Shown here piece after piece: positions 20,234-28,996 of a DNA stretch of 64,000 nucleotides. Under the pieces are notes generated by a model. The model did not search any database and was not told where the DNA came from. It worked only from the letters and a program-made list of their open reading frames with translations. The stretch is taken from positions 1-64,000 of the forward strand of contig JAPFFF010000033.1 of assembly GCA_039105265.1 (NCBI GenBank), written 5' to 3'. A program made the position numbers and the translations under genes. Each line of letters opens with the position of its first letter. Position 1 is the stretch's first letter. Origin of the DNA: Tritrichomonas musculus (lineage: Eukaryota > Parabasalia > Tritrichomonadida > Tritrichomonadidae).

Positions 20234-21517
20234 ATGTATCCTACACTAAACCCTATTCAAGAACAAACACCAATACCAATAGAATATGCTTACTTTTTAG
20301 AAGATGGAGAACAAGATCCTAATAAGCCTAATCGATATTACTTTAATTTTCCTCAAGATTGGGTTACATCAAATAGAGGAGAATCAATTATCGGAGTTAG
20401 AAGTATATGGATGATAGCAAGAAGAAGAAAGATGGTATATACGATTAAATTAAGAAAATATTATAGAAGTAATTATAACGAATTAAAAGAGAAAGTAGAA
20501 AATAAAAATAAAACAGATGATGAGATTTATGAATTAATACCTGAAAATAGAAAAAGTGAATGGAGTACTAATGTTATAACATGGATGGAATCATACGGTT
20601 ATTTTAGAGATTTTTGGAATGGTTTAATGCCGTTAATAAATGATGGGTTTAAAGCTTATAATTCTTCAATCGAATCATCTATTAAAACAGAAATCAAGAT
20701 TATGGATAGAAAGATTGAGATGTTAGAAAAGCATATAGATGAATCAACTAATAAATATATAGATCTTATGGTATTAATTGAAAATGAAACAGATGCTAAC
20801 ACTAAAGCACAAATGACAGAACAAGCTAAAAAATTAAAAACAGAGATGGAAGAAAAAAATAAAGAAATAGAAAAAATAAAAAAAGAGAAACAAACAGTAG
20901 GTAAACCTACATTCAATAGATTAGATTTACAATTAGATGGATATTATGATTATCAAAATTTAAAGCGAGTTCAAGAAATATATGCAATAACAAATAGATA
21001 CGATTCAGATCAATACGGAGTAATGGCCAAAAATAATTTAATATATTATGTAGATATTTCTATATCTTTTTATCCTAGATCTATTATAAATGGAGTACAA
21101 GATAACACAATTGATCAAAAATATGATTTTGTTGATGTATTTAATATTGGAATAAATGCATATCAGAATAATCCTGCTAAATACTTAGATATGAATAAAC
21201 CTATTATAGATAAAAAAGGTAATATTGTGGGTTATGAAGGGAAGTGGTTAAGAGAATTAAAGTTTGATTATGTATGGGATAGACATTCATGTAAATTATA
21301 TTCATCAATAGCAGAAGAATCAAATAAAGGATATTTAGGTAATAGTCAAATCTATTTTAACCCTATTAAATACTTCAAACTTAATTCGACAGATCAAAGA
21401 TTTTGGGTTGAGTTTTATTCAGGTCGACATAATAAGATCCCTGTTTCAGTCCCTTTAAATGAATCATTTATTATTGAAATGATATTCTTACCATTTAAGA
21501 AGATGCTTTACATTTAA
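20234..21517 (+). CDS. M3 unknown protein with central coiled coil (first gene of the conserved block)
   Basis: A 427-residue protein, not recognised. The N-terminus (YFNFPQDWVTSNRGESIIGV, then a YTIKLRKYYRS strand region) and the C-terminus (KYFKLNSTDQRFWVEFYSG ending FLPFKKMLYI) are both matched by the M2 gene at 58814-62547. Between them lies a long charged coiled coil at residues ~150-225 (KIMDRKIEMLEKHIDEST, EMEEKNKEIEKIKKEKQ). It heads the block unknown-integrase-ATPase-small-acidic-capsid conserved in M2 and M3, which suggests a virion or packaging role. There is no T-tract signal before the start, unlike the capsid and fibre genes. Confidence 0.65.
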   Translation: MYPTLNPIQEQTPIPIEYAYFLEDGEQDPNKPNRYYFNFPQDWVTSNRGESIIGVRSIWMIARRRKMVYTIKLRKYYRSNYNELKEKVENKNKTDDEIYELIPENRKSEWSTNVITWMESYGYFRDFWNGLMPLINDGFKAYNSSIESSIKTEIKIMDRKIEMLEKHIDESTNKYIDLMVLIENETDANTKAQMTEQAKKLKTEMEEKNKEIEKIKKEKQTVGKPTFNRLDLQLDGYYDYQNLKRVQEIYAITNRYDSDQYGVMAKNNLIYYVDISISFYPRSIINGVQDNTIDQKYDFVDVFNIGINAYQNNPAKYLDMNKPIIDKKGNIVGYEGKWLRELKFDYVWDRHSCKLYSSIAEESNKGYLGNSQIYFNPIKYFKLNSTDQRFWVEFYSGRHNKIPVSVPLNESFIIEMIFLPFKKMLYI

Positions 21518-21536
21518 AACTATTAAAACGATTAAA

Positions 21537-22622
21537 ATGAATAAAAAATATTTTAAGACAATTAGAGAGCTTCATTCTTATTATCCATGGAAATCATCAT
21601 CAAAATTTGTTCCATTAGCTAAAAGATATGGTTTTAGTGAAGAAGAAGCATTAGATTATTTAAAGAAGATAGTACATGATGTTAAGGTACCTAAAGCTAA
21701 GTTCATGAATATATATTCGAAACACACAGGAGGTTATCAAATGGACACTTTCATTAATGATAAAACAAAAGATGGATTAAATTATCTAATGTTGATTAAT
21801 ATCAATACTAGAAAAGCATATTGCTATCCAATGAAAGGGAAAGGAGCAAAAGAAGTAGCAAAAGCTCTTAATAAATTTTTGGAGGATGAGAAAGAAGTAT
21901 ATTCTATTACATCAGATCAGGATGCTGCATATTTATCTAATGATGTACTTCAAATAATGAAAACTAATAATATTGTTTATACAACAACAGAAGACAATAA
22001 TCATAATGTATTAGGTATTATTAATAGATTTATGCGAACTATAAGAGATATGATAGGTGAAAACAGATATATAAATGAAAAAGAGATGAAAGATTTAATA
22101 GATTCATATAATAATTCACCTCACAGATCTTTAAATTACAAGATACCTAACGAAATGACTAAAGAAGATGAAAAAGAATATGTAAAAACAAAATCCCGTA
22201 ATAACCCATATGATTTTAAACCTAATGATAGAGTAAGAATTATTCAAGCTAAAGAACCATTTGCAAAACGAAGAAATAAAGTTAGTAAAGAAGCTTATAT
22301 TGTAGATTCTAAAGCAGGTAATCAATTTATAATTAAGTCAAAAGATGAATCAATAGATAAGTTACCAGGTTATAGATTAATTAAAACAACAAATAAAAAT
22401 ATAGCACAAACATTAAAAGGCGGAAAGAGAGGTATAGTAGATAAAATTATTTCTTATGATACACAAAAGAATAAATATAAAATTAAATATAGTGAAGGTA
22501 CAGAAGATGTAATTCCTGCTAAAAATCTAAGAGAAGGAGCACCAACTAAGCTATCTAATATAGAAATTGATTTTTGGTCGAAGAAACGAAATATACCAAA
22601 TGGAATAAGAAAGTGGATATAA
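21537..22622 (+). CDS. M3 retrovirus-type integrase
   Basis: A 361-residue DDE-type integrase. The N-terminal HTH-like region (FVPLAKRYGFSEEEALDYL) is followed by a core with YQMDTFIND (Asp70), YSITSDQDAAYLS (Asp127), LGIINRFMRTIRDM and DSYNNSPHRSLNYK. A basic SH3-like segment follows (PNDRVRIIQAKEPFAKRRN). It ends with a further small barrel-like module (residues ~297-335: GIVDKIISYDTQKNKYKI, then YSEGTEDVIPAKNL) that resembles Tudor/chromo-type folds and could target chromatin; that is inference. It lies 19 bases after the previous gene and 22 before the ATPase, so these are likely co-ordinately expressed. Confidence 0.88.
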   Translation: MNKKYFKTIRELHSYYPWKSSSKFVPLAKRYGFSEEEALDYLKKIVHDVKVPKAKFMNIYSKHTGGYQMDTFINDKTKDGLNYLMLININTRKAYCYPMKGKGAKEVAKALNKFLEDEKEVYSITSDQDAAYLSNDVLQIMKTNNIVYTTTEDNNHNVLGIINRFMRTIRDMIGENRYINEKEMKDLIDSYNNSPHRSLNYKIPNEMTKEDEKEYVKTKSRNNPYDFKPNDRVRIIQAKEPFAKRRNKVSKEAYIVDSKAGNQFIIKSKDESIDKLPGYRLIKTTNKNIAQTLKGGKRGIVDKIISYDTQKNKYKIKYSEGTEDVIPAKNLREGAPTKLSNIEIDFWSKKRNIPNGIRKWI

Positions 22623-22644
22623 AAATAGATTTAATACAAATAAA

Positions 22645-23502
22645 ATGTCTAAACAAATAATGAAAGAAGTAGAATCATTAATACAAAAGACAATGAGAAA
22701 GAATCAGAAAGAGATAGAAGGAGCATTAATTAAACCTTTACATCCTTTATATCCTTTTAGTACTAATGGAATTTACTTTTTAATAGGACGTCCAGGAAGT
22801 GGTAAATCATATTTTATATTTAAGCACATACTAATAACAGAAAGATTATTTAAACACCCTTATTATCATAAAATTATATTTTGTTCATCGAGTGGTAAAG
22901 CAGATAAAACAGCAGAAGCAATGAGTAAAGAAGTAAAAACACCTATAATATATGTAAACGAAACAGAGTTAATGGATTATTTAAGAAAACATTTAAAAAG
23001 AAAGATTAAATATTATGCTATGGTTAAACATGTATTATCTAAAATGAAAGAAGTGAATGAAGAAATGCAAAGACTAATAAATAAACATTCATTACAAGAA
23101 ATAGATGATAGAATAGTTTATATTGCAAATAAGTTAGTTAAATATCAAACTTCATCTTATCCTTATAATACTTTAATAATATTAGATGATTGTGCAGGAA
23201 GTGATTTATTAACACATAATAATACTGAATTTTTAAGATTGCTGACTAAAACAAGACATTATAATATAACTTGTATTATGGCTATTCAAACAATTAGATT
23301 TGTACATATAAATGCGAAGAGAATGGCTACAGATATCATATGCTATAGCGGTTATTCAGAAGAAGATTTCACATCATTATTACAGCAAACAAATAACAAT
23401 CTAAATATCAAGAAGACGGTAAAAGAATACTTACAACATAGAGAAATTCATGATAAATTTATTTGCAATATAACAGCTAACAAATATTACTTTGAAAGTT
23501 AG
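22645..23502 (+). CDS. M3 packaging ATPase (FtsK/HerA-like)
   Basis: A 285-residue P-loop ATPase of the A32/FtsK-HerA packaging type that would pump DNA into the shell. Walker A is FLIGRPGSGKS (residues ~45-55), Walker B NTLIILDD (~175-182), with a following Thr/Arg motif (LLTKTRHYNIT) and a sensor-like region ACIMAIQT-type (CIMAIQTIRFVH). The M2 protein at 56861-57712 is colinear over its whole length. The normal size for Maverick ATPases is ~250-300 residues. Position between integrase and the amphipathic protein is shared with M2. Confidence 0.9.
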   Translation: MSKQIMKEVESLIQKTMRKNQKEIEGALIKPLHPLYPFSTNGIYFLIGRPGSGKSYFIFKHILITERLFKHPYYHKIIFCSSSGKADKTAEAMSKEVKTPIIYVNETELMDYLRKHLKRKIKYYAMVKHVLSKMKEVNEEMQRLINKHSLQEIDDRIVYIANKLVKYQTSSYPYNTLIILDDCAGSDLLTHNNTEFLRLLTKTRHYNITCIMAIQTIRFVHINAKRMATDIICYSGYSEEDFTSLLQQTNNNLNIKKTVKEYLQHREIHDKFICNITANKYYFES

Positions 23503-23519
23503 TTTTAATTATAAAATAA

Positions 23520-24047
23520 ATGACAATGGAAACAGTTTCTGATACTGATAGAATTGAACCATCTTCAAAACAAAATTCTAATGGTGGATTTTTAGGTAAA
23601 TTTATAAATAAAACATGGAATACAGTTAAATCAGGAGTTGGAAAAGCTAGTAAATTTGTTGGAGATAGTACAGTTGGTAAAGCAGGAAAATGGGTATGGA
23701 AAAATAAAGCGCCTATATTAAATACAATAGGAGGTGCAGCACAAGGTTTTGGAGCGATTACAGCTAATCCTACAGCAATAGGTATAGGAAAAGGATTATC
23801 TACATTAGCAAGTGGAATAAGAGAAGGAGAAGTAAAAGCAGCATTACAAAAAACAATAGCAGAAAGACAACCTAATCCGTTAGGTAGTAATATAGGTTAT
23901 GAAGATTTCCCTAGGATTCATTATTCAAGGAAGCCAACTGCTTATAAAATATATCAGAATAGAAGTAAATATGTAGATGAAGCTGAAGCTCATATAGCGA
24001 GAACAAAACAGAGAAGAAGAAAGAAATCAAGAAAATCAAAAAAGTAA
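23520..24047 (+). CDS. M3 amphipathic Gly/Ala-rich protein (pVI-like candidate)
   Basis: A 175-residue protein. After a polar leader come amphipathic and Gly-rich segments (GGFLGKFINKTWNTVKSGVG, PILNTIGGAAQGFGAITA) and a very basic C-terminal tail (TKQRRRKKSRKSKK). Gly/Ala-rich amphipathic partners in the same slot are found in M2 (56426-56833) and M1 (13385-13690). The basic tail resembles DNA-binding core or cement proteins of adenovirus-like particles. Capsid-interior membrane-active or DNA-packing function is inferred. It starts 17 bases after the ATPase. Confidence 0.5.
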   Translation: MTMETVSDTDRIEPSSKQNSNGGFLGKFINKTWNTVKSGVGKASKFVGDSTVGKAGKWVWKNKAPILNTIGGAAQGFGAITANPTAIGIGKGLSTLASGIREGEVKAALQKTIAERQPNPLGSNIGYEDFPRIHYSRKPTAYKIYQNRSKYVDEAEAHIARTKQRRRKKSRKSKK

Positions 24048-24104
24048 AAATAAACAAAAACATACTATATCAAACAAATTTAATCATTTTTAAGCTCAAT
24101 CAAA

Positions 24105-24731
24105 ATGAGCAAAAGAGTTCCACAAAGTAAGAGATTGCAAGTTATACAAAAGTGGATTAATGGAAGAGACGATCCTGAATATGAAGTATTTCCTTGCAAA
24201 AAAGAGGGAAAGTATATAGTAAGACCAAGGAAACAACCTTTAATAGAAGATAAGAGTGAAGATAAGAGTGAAGAAGCTAAACCCATAATAGAAGATAATA
24301 AAATAGAACAACCTAAACCAATAATTGAAGATAATAATATAATAGAAGAACAACAACCTAAAATATCTAAACCTAAACCCAAAACCATAATTGATGAAGA
24401 ACAACCAAAAATATATAAACCTAAATCAGTATATGATCCAACAATAAATATAGAGATATTAAATCAATTAAAATTATTAGGTGAAGAAATAAAAAGTGAA
24501 AGAGAAAAGAAAGAACAAAAGAAGATGATGAAAGAAGTATTTCATAAGGAAATGAATAAACAACATAAAAATTTTTATCAGTATACTCAGCCTCAATATA
24601 TAGAAGACTCGAATCAAATAGAAGAATCAGATGACGGCTCAAGTGAAGAACAAATAACTCCACGACCACAACCAAAACCACAACCTATTATGAGAAGAAG
24701 AAATAATATATTCTCTGACATAATATATTAA
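24105..24731 (+). CDS. M3 acidic/repetitive protein with conserved N-terminus
   Basis: A 208-residue protein whose first ~45 residues (SKRLQVIQKWINGRDDPEYE, then VFPCKKEGKYIVRPRK) match the M2 protein at 55560-56180 (RNQIIQRWLQGIEDPEYEVF). The middle is a low-complexity series of EDK, KPIIED and EQPK repeats, presumably disordered. A helix (LLGEEIKSEREKKEQKKMMK) and a Gln/Pro-rich end follow. Always directly upstream of the capsid gene, so a scaffold or cement role is plausible but unproven. Confidence 0.6.
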   Translation: MSKRVPQSKRLQVIQKWINGRDDPEYEVFPCKKEGKYIVRPRKQPLIEDKSEDKSEEAKPIIEDNKIEQPKPIIEDNNIIEEQQPKISKPKPKTIIDEEQPKIYKPKSVYDPTINIEILNQLKLLGEEIKSEREKKEQKKMMKEVFHKEMNKQHKNFYQYTQPQYIEDSNQIEESDDGSSEEQITPRPQPKPQPIMRRRNNIFSDIIY

Positions 24732-24761
24732 AAACACATTTTTTATTTTTTCTAAAAGAAT

Positions 24762-26390
24762 ATGTTAAATCCAGAAATTGAGCTTAGGACTTCAAGTGAA
24801 ACATGTACTCAAATAGCTAGTTACTTTGATATAGTTGATAATTGTATAGCTTTATCAGATACAAATAAACAATATACAATTAATCCTCAAACATCTTATT
24901 CTCCTTCACCTACAATTCCTCAAGGTTCTTATACAAGTGTAATTATATCACCAAATACAAATAATACAGCTGATATATATAATGGTTTTATAAGAGCTGA
25001 CATGGAAGTTATGATTAGAGAAACAGCAGGAGAGACTGTTGAAGCAGCAGATGCAGAAAATAAATATCTTTTAAATAAAGTTTGGTTTGGATTTAAGGAT
25101 GCTAGAGATGCTGTTGAGAAATATGAAATAGTAGCTAATGGAATAACTATATATACTCAGAACTTTGGTTGTGAAGAATCATTCTTAACAGCTTGTTGTG
25201 CTAATGAAACAACAAAGAGAGCTGATATTTATTCAAAAGCTAGACATAAAGATATATGGAATAATCAATCAGGAAGCAGAACAGGATTCATTGTTGATTG
25301 GAAAGAAAGAGATAGTAAAAAATGGACTGATCAAACATATAAAATTCATCTCAAAATTGATTTAAGAAGATTCTTACCACTATCTAATATTAAATATCTT
25401 CCAGCATTTGCAGGTAAAATAGAACTCAGATTATTCTTTTCTTGTACTGGTATGGTTTGTTGTCCTCTTGGTCCTGGAAAAGCATTTGAACATGATCATA
25501 GTGTTAATTGTAAATATGTATTTGAAGACATTAATAATGAGTTTATCCCTATTGGTGAACCGATTACTATGTATACTGAAAAAGCAACAGCAGCTAGTAA
25601 TGGAATAACAACATATCAACCAAATGAAAGAACATTTCAAGTCGTTAAATATGCTGTTACTGAATGTTCATCTATTATTCCTTGTTTTGGTATTGAAGAT
25701 AATATTTATTCTAGTCTTGTACAAAGATATGCTGATCCTACTCATCCACTTACTTTTCCTACTCAAACTTTATCTGTTTACACGACAACTAATCCATTAA
25801 AAAATGCAAATAGTAAATCTACTTGTACAATTACTCCTAGATTTGTTGATTCAATTTTCTTATTATTTCCAGTTAAACATACTCATCATACTTATTTTAA
25901 GAATCCAAACTTTAAATCATTTCAATTAAATTGTGGCGGATACGGGAATATTCCTGCAAAACCTTTTGGCACTACTGATGAGTATCCTGAATTTCTAGAA
26001 TATTGCCAAAATGCTATGAATATGAATGGTGGACAAAGTGGATTCAATAAAGAGGTTGTAAACAGTTTAACTCATTGTCATAGAGATTTATCTAATAAAC
26101 CAATATTTAGCTATTCAAAGGGTAATTATTCTAATGATAAGAGTAGTTTCTTTATTGGACTTCCTACTGAAACAGATAATACTTATCAACAAGGATTAAC
26201 CTCTTTATCACCTATTAACTTTGAAATTAATGTAACTCAAGATACAGGAGGCAAAACTTATGCTGAAGCTTGTCAAACTCCACCTCTTATTTGTTTATTG
26301 TTTGATTCTTCAATCTCAATACTAGTCCAGCCGAATGGATGCCCTCCTCTAGTACGCCTTGGGAATTTTGATCTCACTTCTAGGGACTAA
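24762..26390 (+). CDS. M3 major capsid protein (double jelly-roll)
   Basis: A 542-residue protein, homologous along its length to the M2 protein at 53937-55514. Shared landmarks are the N-terminal TSSETCTQIASYFDIVDN (SAEVNTQVASYFDVVDN in M2), YSPSPTIPQGSYTS, VWFGFKDARDAVEKYEIVAN, YTQNFGCEESFLTACCANE, IDLRRFLPLSNIKYLP, FVDSIFLLFPVKHTHHTYF, PTETDNTYQQG and a C-terminal VQPNGCPPLVRLGNFDLTSR. Length, order and strand-rich character fit the Polinton capsid family; the assignment is from family knowledge and position, not structure. A T-tract (ACATTTTTTATTTTTTC) lies 10-25 bases before the ATG. Confidence 0.85.
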   Translation: MLNPEIELRTSSETCTQIASYFDIVDNCIALSDTNKQYTINPQTSYSPSPTIPQGSYTSVIISPNTNNTADIYNGFIRADMEVMIRETAGETVEAADAENKYLLNKVWFGFKDARDAVEKYEIVANGITIYTQNFGCEESFLTACCANETTKRADIYSKARHKDIWNNQSGSRTGFIVDWKERDSKKWTDQTYKIHLKIDLRRFLPLSNIKYLPAFAGKIELRLFFSCTGMVCCPLGPGKAFEHDHSVNCKYVFEDINNEFIPIGEPITMYTEKATAASNGITTYQPNERTFQVVKYAVTECSSIIPCFGIEDNIYSSLVQRYADPTHPLTFPTQTLSVYTTTNPLKNANSKSTCTITPRFVDSIFLLFPVKHTHHTYFKNPNFKSFQLNCGGYGNIPAKPFGTTDEYPEFLEYCQNAMNMNGGQSGFNKEVVNSLTHCHRDLSNKPIFSYSKGNYSNDKSSFFIGLPTETDNTYQQGLTSLSPINFEINVTQDTGGKTYAEACQTPPLICLLFDSSISILVQPNGCPPLVRLGNFDLTSRD

Positions 26391-26459
26391 TGAACAAAAA
26401 TATATTTTGTCATTCTATTTTTATTTTTATTTTTTTTATTTCGTATTTACACAAATATT

Positions 26460-27074
26460 ATGTCAGAAGGAGGAGTTATTGAATTTGTTACATTAAACGA
26501 ACACCCTGAATATGAAATATTAAATGATTTCCCTTATACTATTAGACGAAAAGATAATAAATATGTAGTTAAAGAAAGTATAAATAATTGTGGATATGTA
26601 AGTGTTTGTATGAATGGTAAGCCTAATATTCTTAAACACCAAATAATAGCTAAACAATTTATAGATAATCCAAATAATTTACCTTTCATAGATCACCTTA
26701 ACCATGATAGAGCTGATTATCATTTATCAAATCTTCGTTGGTGTTCAGCAAAAGATAATAATAGAAATGTTTCAACAAAAAATGGAGTTGAATATATTTT
26801 TATTGATAATATTCCTGATGAATCAATTGCTATAACACATTATGATATAAGAAATGAAAGACGGTTTTTTGAAGAAAAAAAATATTTTTATTATAAAGGA
26901 GAAACAGATGAAGATATTTTTTATGAAAGAATAACTGATAATATTTATAGAATTATGCATATAAATTTAACAAAAGGAAAATATAAAATAATAAACACAA
27001 GAGATATTAATAATAAACTAACTGCTATAACAATTCGTATTTTTAAATATCAATATGGAATTAAAAATAATTAA
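26460..27074 (+). CDS. M3 HNH endonuclease (NUMOD4-HNH type)
   Basis: A 204-residue protein. A NUMOD4-like segment (HPEYEILNDFPYTIRRKDN) precedes a classic HNH core (LKHQIIAKQFIDNPNNLPFI, then DHLNHDRADYHLSNLRWCSA and KDNNRNVS). His, Asp-His-Leu-Asn and the Asn-Leu-Arg-Trp signature are all present. The C-terminal half is an AT-rich-encoded strand/helix region that I do not recognise. Such genes are usually free-standing homing endonucleases; M2 has no counterpart at this site, so it is probably an acquired passenger in M3. It is preceded by a long T-rich stretch. Confidence 0.8.
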   Translation: MSEGGVIEFVTLNEHPEYEILNDFPYTIRRKDNKYVVKESINNCGYVSVCMNGKPNILKHQIIAKQFIDNPNNLPFIDHLNHDRADYHLSNLRWCSAKDNNRNVSTKNGVEYIFIDNIPDESIAITHYDIRNERRFFEEKKYFYYKGETDEDIFYERITDNIYRIMHINLTKGKYKIINTRDINNKLTAITIRIFKYQYGIKNN

Positions 27075-27107
27075 ATAATAACCTATAGAAATCTTTCAAC
27101 TTGATAC

Positions 27108-27176
27108 TTAGCTCAATGGTAATTTCATGGATAAAAAGTTACGGGGTTCGAAAAATAGAAAGGACAACATTTTTTT
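27108..27176 (+). ncRNA. tRNA-like Pol III unit in M3
   Basis: TTAGCTCAATGGTA (from 27108) fits the tRNA A box and GGTTCGA (27145-27151) fits the B box. A run of seven T (27170-27176) follows, as expected of a Pol III terminator. The spacing of the boxes is tRNA-like, but I cannot fold a proper acceptor or T stem, so it is a tRNA relic or a short Pol III RNA rather than a working tRNA. M2 carries a similar unit at 43846-43926. Confidence 0.35.
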
Positions 27177-27224
27177 ATTTAAAACATAATCATAAAAATT
27201 ACTTTGGTTATTATCCATGATAAA

Positions 27225-27590
27225 CTTTTGAATAATCTACCTTGTCTATTAGACTAGATAAAATTATTGAATGATCTACCTTGTCTATAGACTAGATAAA
27301 ACTTTTGAATAATTATTGAAAATTTACCTTGTCTATAGACTAGATAAAACTTTTGAATAATTATTGAAAATTTACCTTGTCTATAGACTAGATAAAATAT
27401 TGAAATTACCTTGGTCAAAAATATTTGAATGATTTACCTTGTCTATTAGACTAGATAAAATATTTGAATGATTTACCTTGTCTATTAGACTAGATAAAAT
27501 ATTTGAATGATTTACCTTGTCTATTAGACTAGATAAAATATTTGAATGATTTACCTTGTCTATTAGACTAGATAAAATTATTGAATGATA
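27225..27590 (+). repeat. eight-copy repeat with palindromic core
   Basis: The core TACCTTGTCTATTAGACTAG followed by ATAAAA occurs eight times. The last four units are a regular 38-nt tandem array; the first four are more variable in spacing. Two base versions alternate: GTCTATTAGAC and the perfect palindrome GTCTATAGAC. Confidence 0.85.
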
Positions 27591-28003
27591 TCAATGATAA
27601 ATATTTGATTAAATTTTATTCATCATAATCAGCAAATTTGTGTCTAAATTTGATATTTTTAATGTTATTTCGATTTTTTTAGGTCCACTGTCTCTTTTTA
27701 TAGAATTAATAATAAAAATATATTTATATGTAAGATTCAAAGTTAAATTAATGATAAATAAATAAATGATGTATGAAATAATATTTTATAGCTAAATTGT
27801 CGCTATATATGATGATTTACTAACCTAAACTAAAAAATGAAGGTTTTAAAAATAAGTGGATAAATGTCACTTTTTTAATTTTTTATTAAATTTTTTTATT
27901 TGATATTTTATTTTTATTTTTCTATTTTATATTTTTTTAATTTTTATTTTAAATTTTTTATATATTTTTTATCACGCTATTATACAACACCCAAAATACA
28001 AAA

Positions 28004-28444
28004 ATGGAATCAGCCACAATTGCTTTCGCAAAATATGCATCTAAAAAATTAAGAACATATGGCACCTATAAGTATGATATGTTTGCTGATATTTGTGATA
28101 AAGTATTAAATAATGATAAAGAAGCTTTCAATGTAGTATCAAGATTTGTAAATTATAATTTAATGTGGATATTCAAACATCAAGAAAATCTATGCATAAG
28201 TGATGAAGATAAAAAAGAATATAGAAAAATAACTAAACAATTTGAAAAATATATGCATAAAATAGATAAAGGGTTTAGTATTGTCTATCCTCTCTCTTTA
28301 TCAAAGAAGTTTGATGATGAAGTAGATATGTATTTTAATGATAATGAAGAAGGTAATAAGTATGTAAAAGAGTTTAATCTTAATAAATACAAAATAAATG
28401 AAGAATATGAAGAAGAAGAAGAATATGAAGAAGAAGAAGATTAA
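28004..28444 (+). CDS. M3 unknown protein with poly-acidic tail
   Basis: A 146-residue helical protein (FAKYASKKLRTYGTYKYDMF, VVSRFVNYNLMWIFKHQENL) with a C-terminal run of Glu and Tyr (YEEEEEYEEEED). Not recognised. Acidic tails often serve as histone- or capsid-binding segments, but no homolog supports that. Followed after 48 bases by another small gene in the same direction; preceded by a very long T-rich tract. Confidence 0.5.
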   Translation: MESATIAFAKYASKKLRTYGTYKYDMFADICDKVLNNDKEAFNVVSRFVNYNLMWIFKHQENLCISDEDKKEYRKITKQFEKYMHKIDKGFSIVYPLSLSKKFDDEVDMYFNDNEEGNKYVKEFNLNKYKINEEYEEEEEYEEEED

Positions 28445-28492
28445 AAAACTCAAACTTTATTTTTGTATTTATATTTTTTATTTCAATCAAAA

Positions 28493-28945
28493 ATGGAAAA
28501 TCAATTAAAGGTATATGATTATATCAATTTTATTATTTCTTTAGCCGATAACCCTGAAGATTTTAAAGAATGTAATTTTGCTATTCTTTGTGATAAATAT
28601 CCTATTCAATTAAATCATAACAATTATTTAGCTAAAGTAATGTACATCTCTTTCAAAACAGATAAAACAGTATGGAGAATATATCCTGATAAGATAAAGG
28701 AATATGACATAGAACACATTGTATTAAGTACTAACACAAGAAGAAGATTAAATTATAAAATGAATGAGTTCTTTGTTAATGGTTCAAATATAGAACAAAA
28801 ATATGAGGAATATAGTTATTATAATTATTCAATCGAATTAGTATCTAAAAAGACTAAAACAATGATAGAAGAATTACGTAAAAGATATGAATTAGATACA
28901 CCTGAACTATTTATAGGAGAACATCAACCATTAGTACTTGAATAA
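28493..28945 (+). CDS. M3 unknown protein
   Basis: A 150-residue protein starting at the ATG at 28493 (MENQLKVYDYINFIISLADN); a longer frame upstream has no ATG. Mixed alpha/beta character: YPIQLNHNNYLAKVMYISFK, then a Tyr-rich stretch (YEEYSYYNYSIELVSK) and a terminal helix. A T-tract (ATATTTTTTATTTC) sits 8-20 bases before the start. No relative seen in M1 or M2. Confidence 0.5.
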   Translation: MENQLKVYDYINFIISLADNPEDFKECNFAILCDKYPIQLNHNNYLAKVMYISFKTDKTVWRIYPDKIKEYDIEHIVLSTNTRRRLNYKMNEFFVNGSNIEQKYEEYSYYNYSIELVSKKTKTMIEELRKRYELDTPELFIGEHQPLVLE

Positions 28946-28951
28946 ATCGTT

Positions 28952-28967
28952 GGTCGGAATTCCGACC
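28952..28967. repeat. 16-bp perfect GC-rich palindrome
   Basis: GGTCGGAATTCCGACC lies between two AT-rich M3 genes, 7 bases after the stop at 28945. It is one of several perfect palindromes centred on AATT in M2 and M3. It could act as a terminator hairpin. Confidence 0.8.
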
Positions 28968-28996
28968 TACCTTTAATATCATATTTTTTTTTTGAA

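Larger units (their letters stand above)
27075..28003. other. M3 non-coding segment with tRNA-like unit and tandem repeats
   Basis: A 929-base stretch without a gene. From left to right: a Pol III-like unit (27108-27176), an eight-copy repeat (27225-27590), then AT-rich DNA with poly-A and poly-T tracts leading to the T-rich region before the ATG at 28004. Confidence 0.7.

Noticed and set aside
27225-27590. CRISPR-like appearance of the eight repeats
   Set aside because: There are no unique spacers of constant length, no cas genes, and the context is eukaryotic; it is a tandem repeat.
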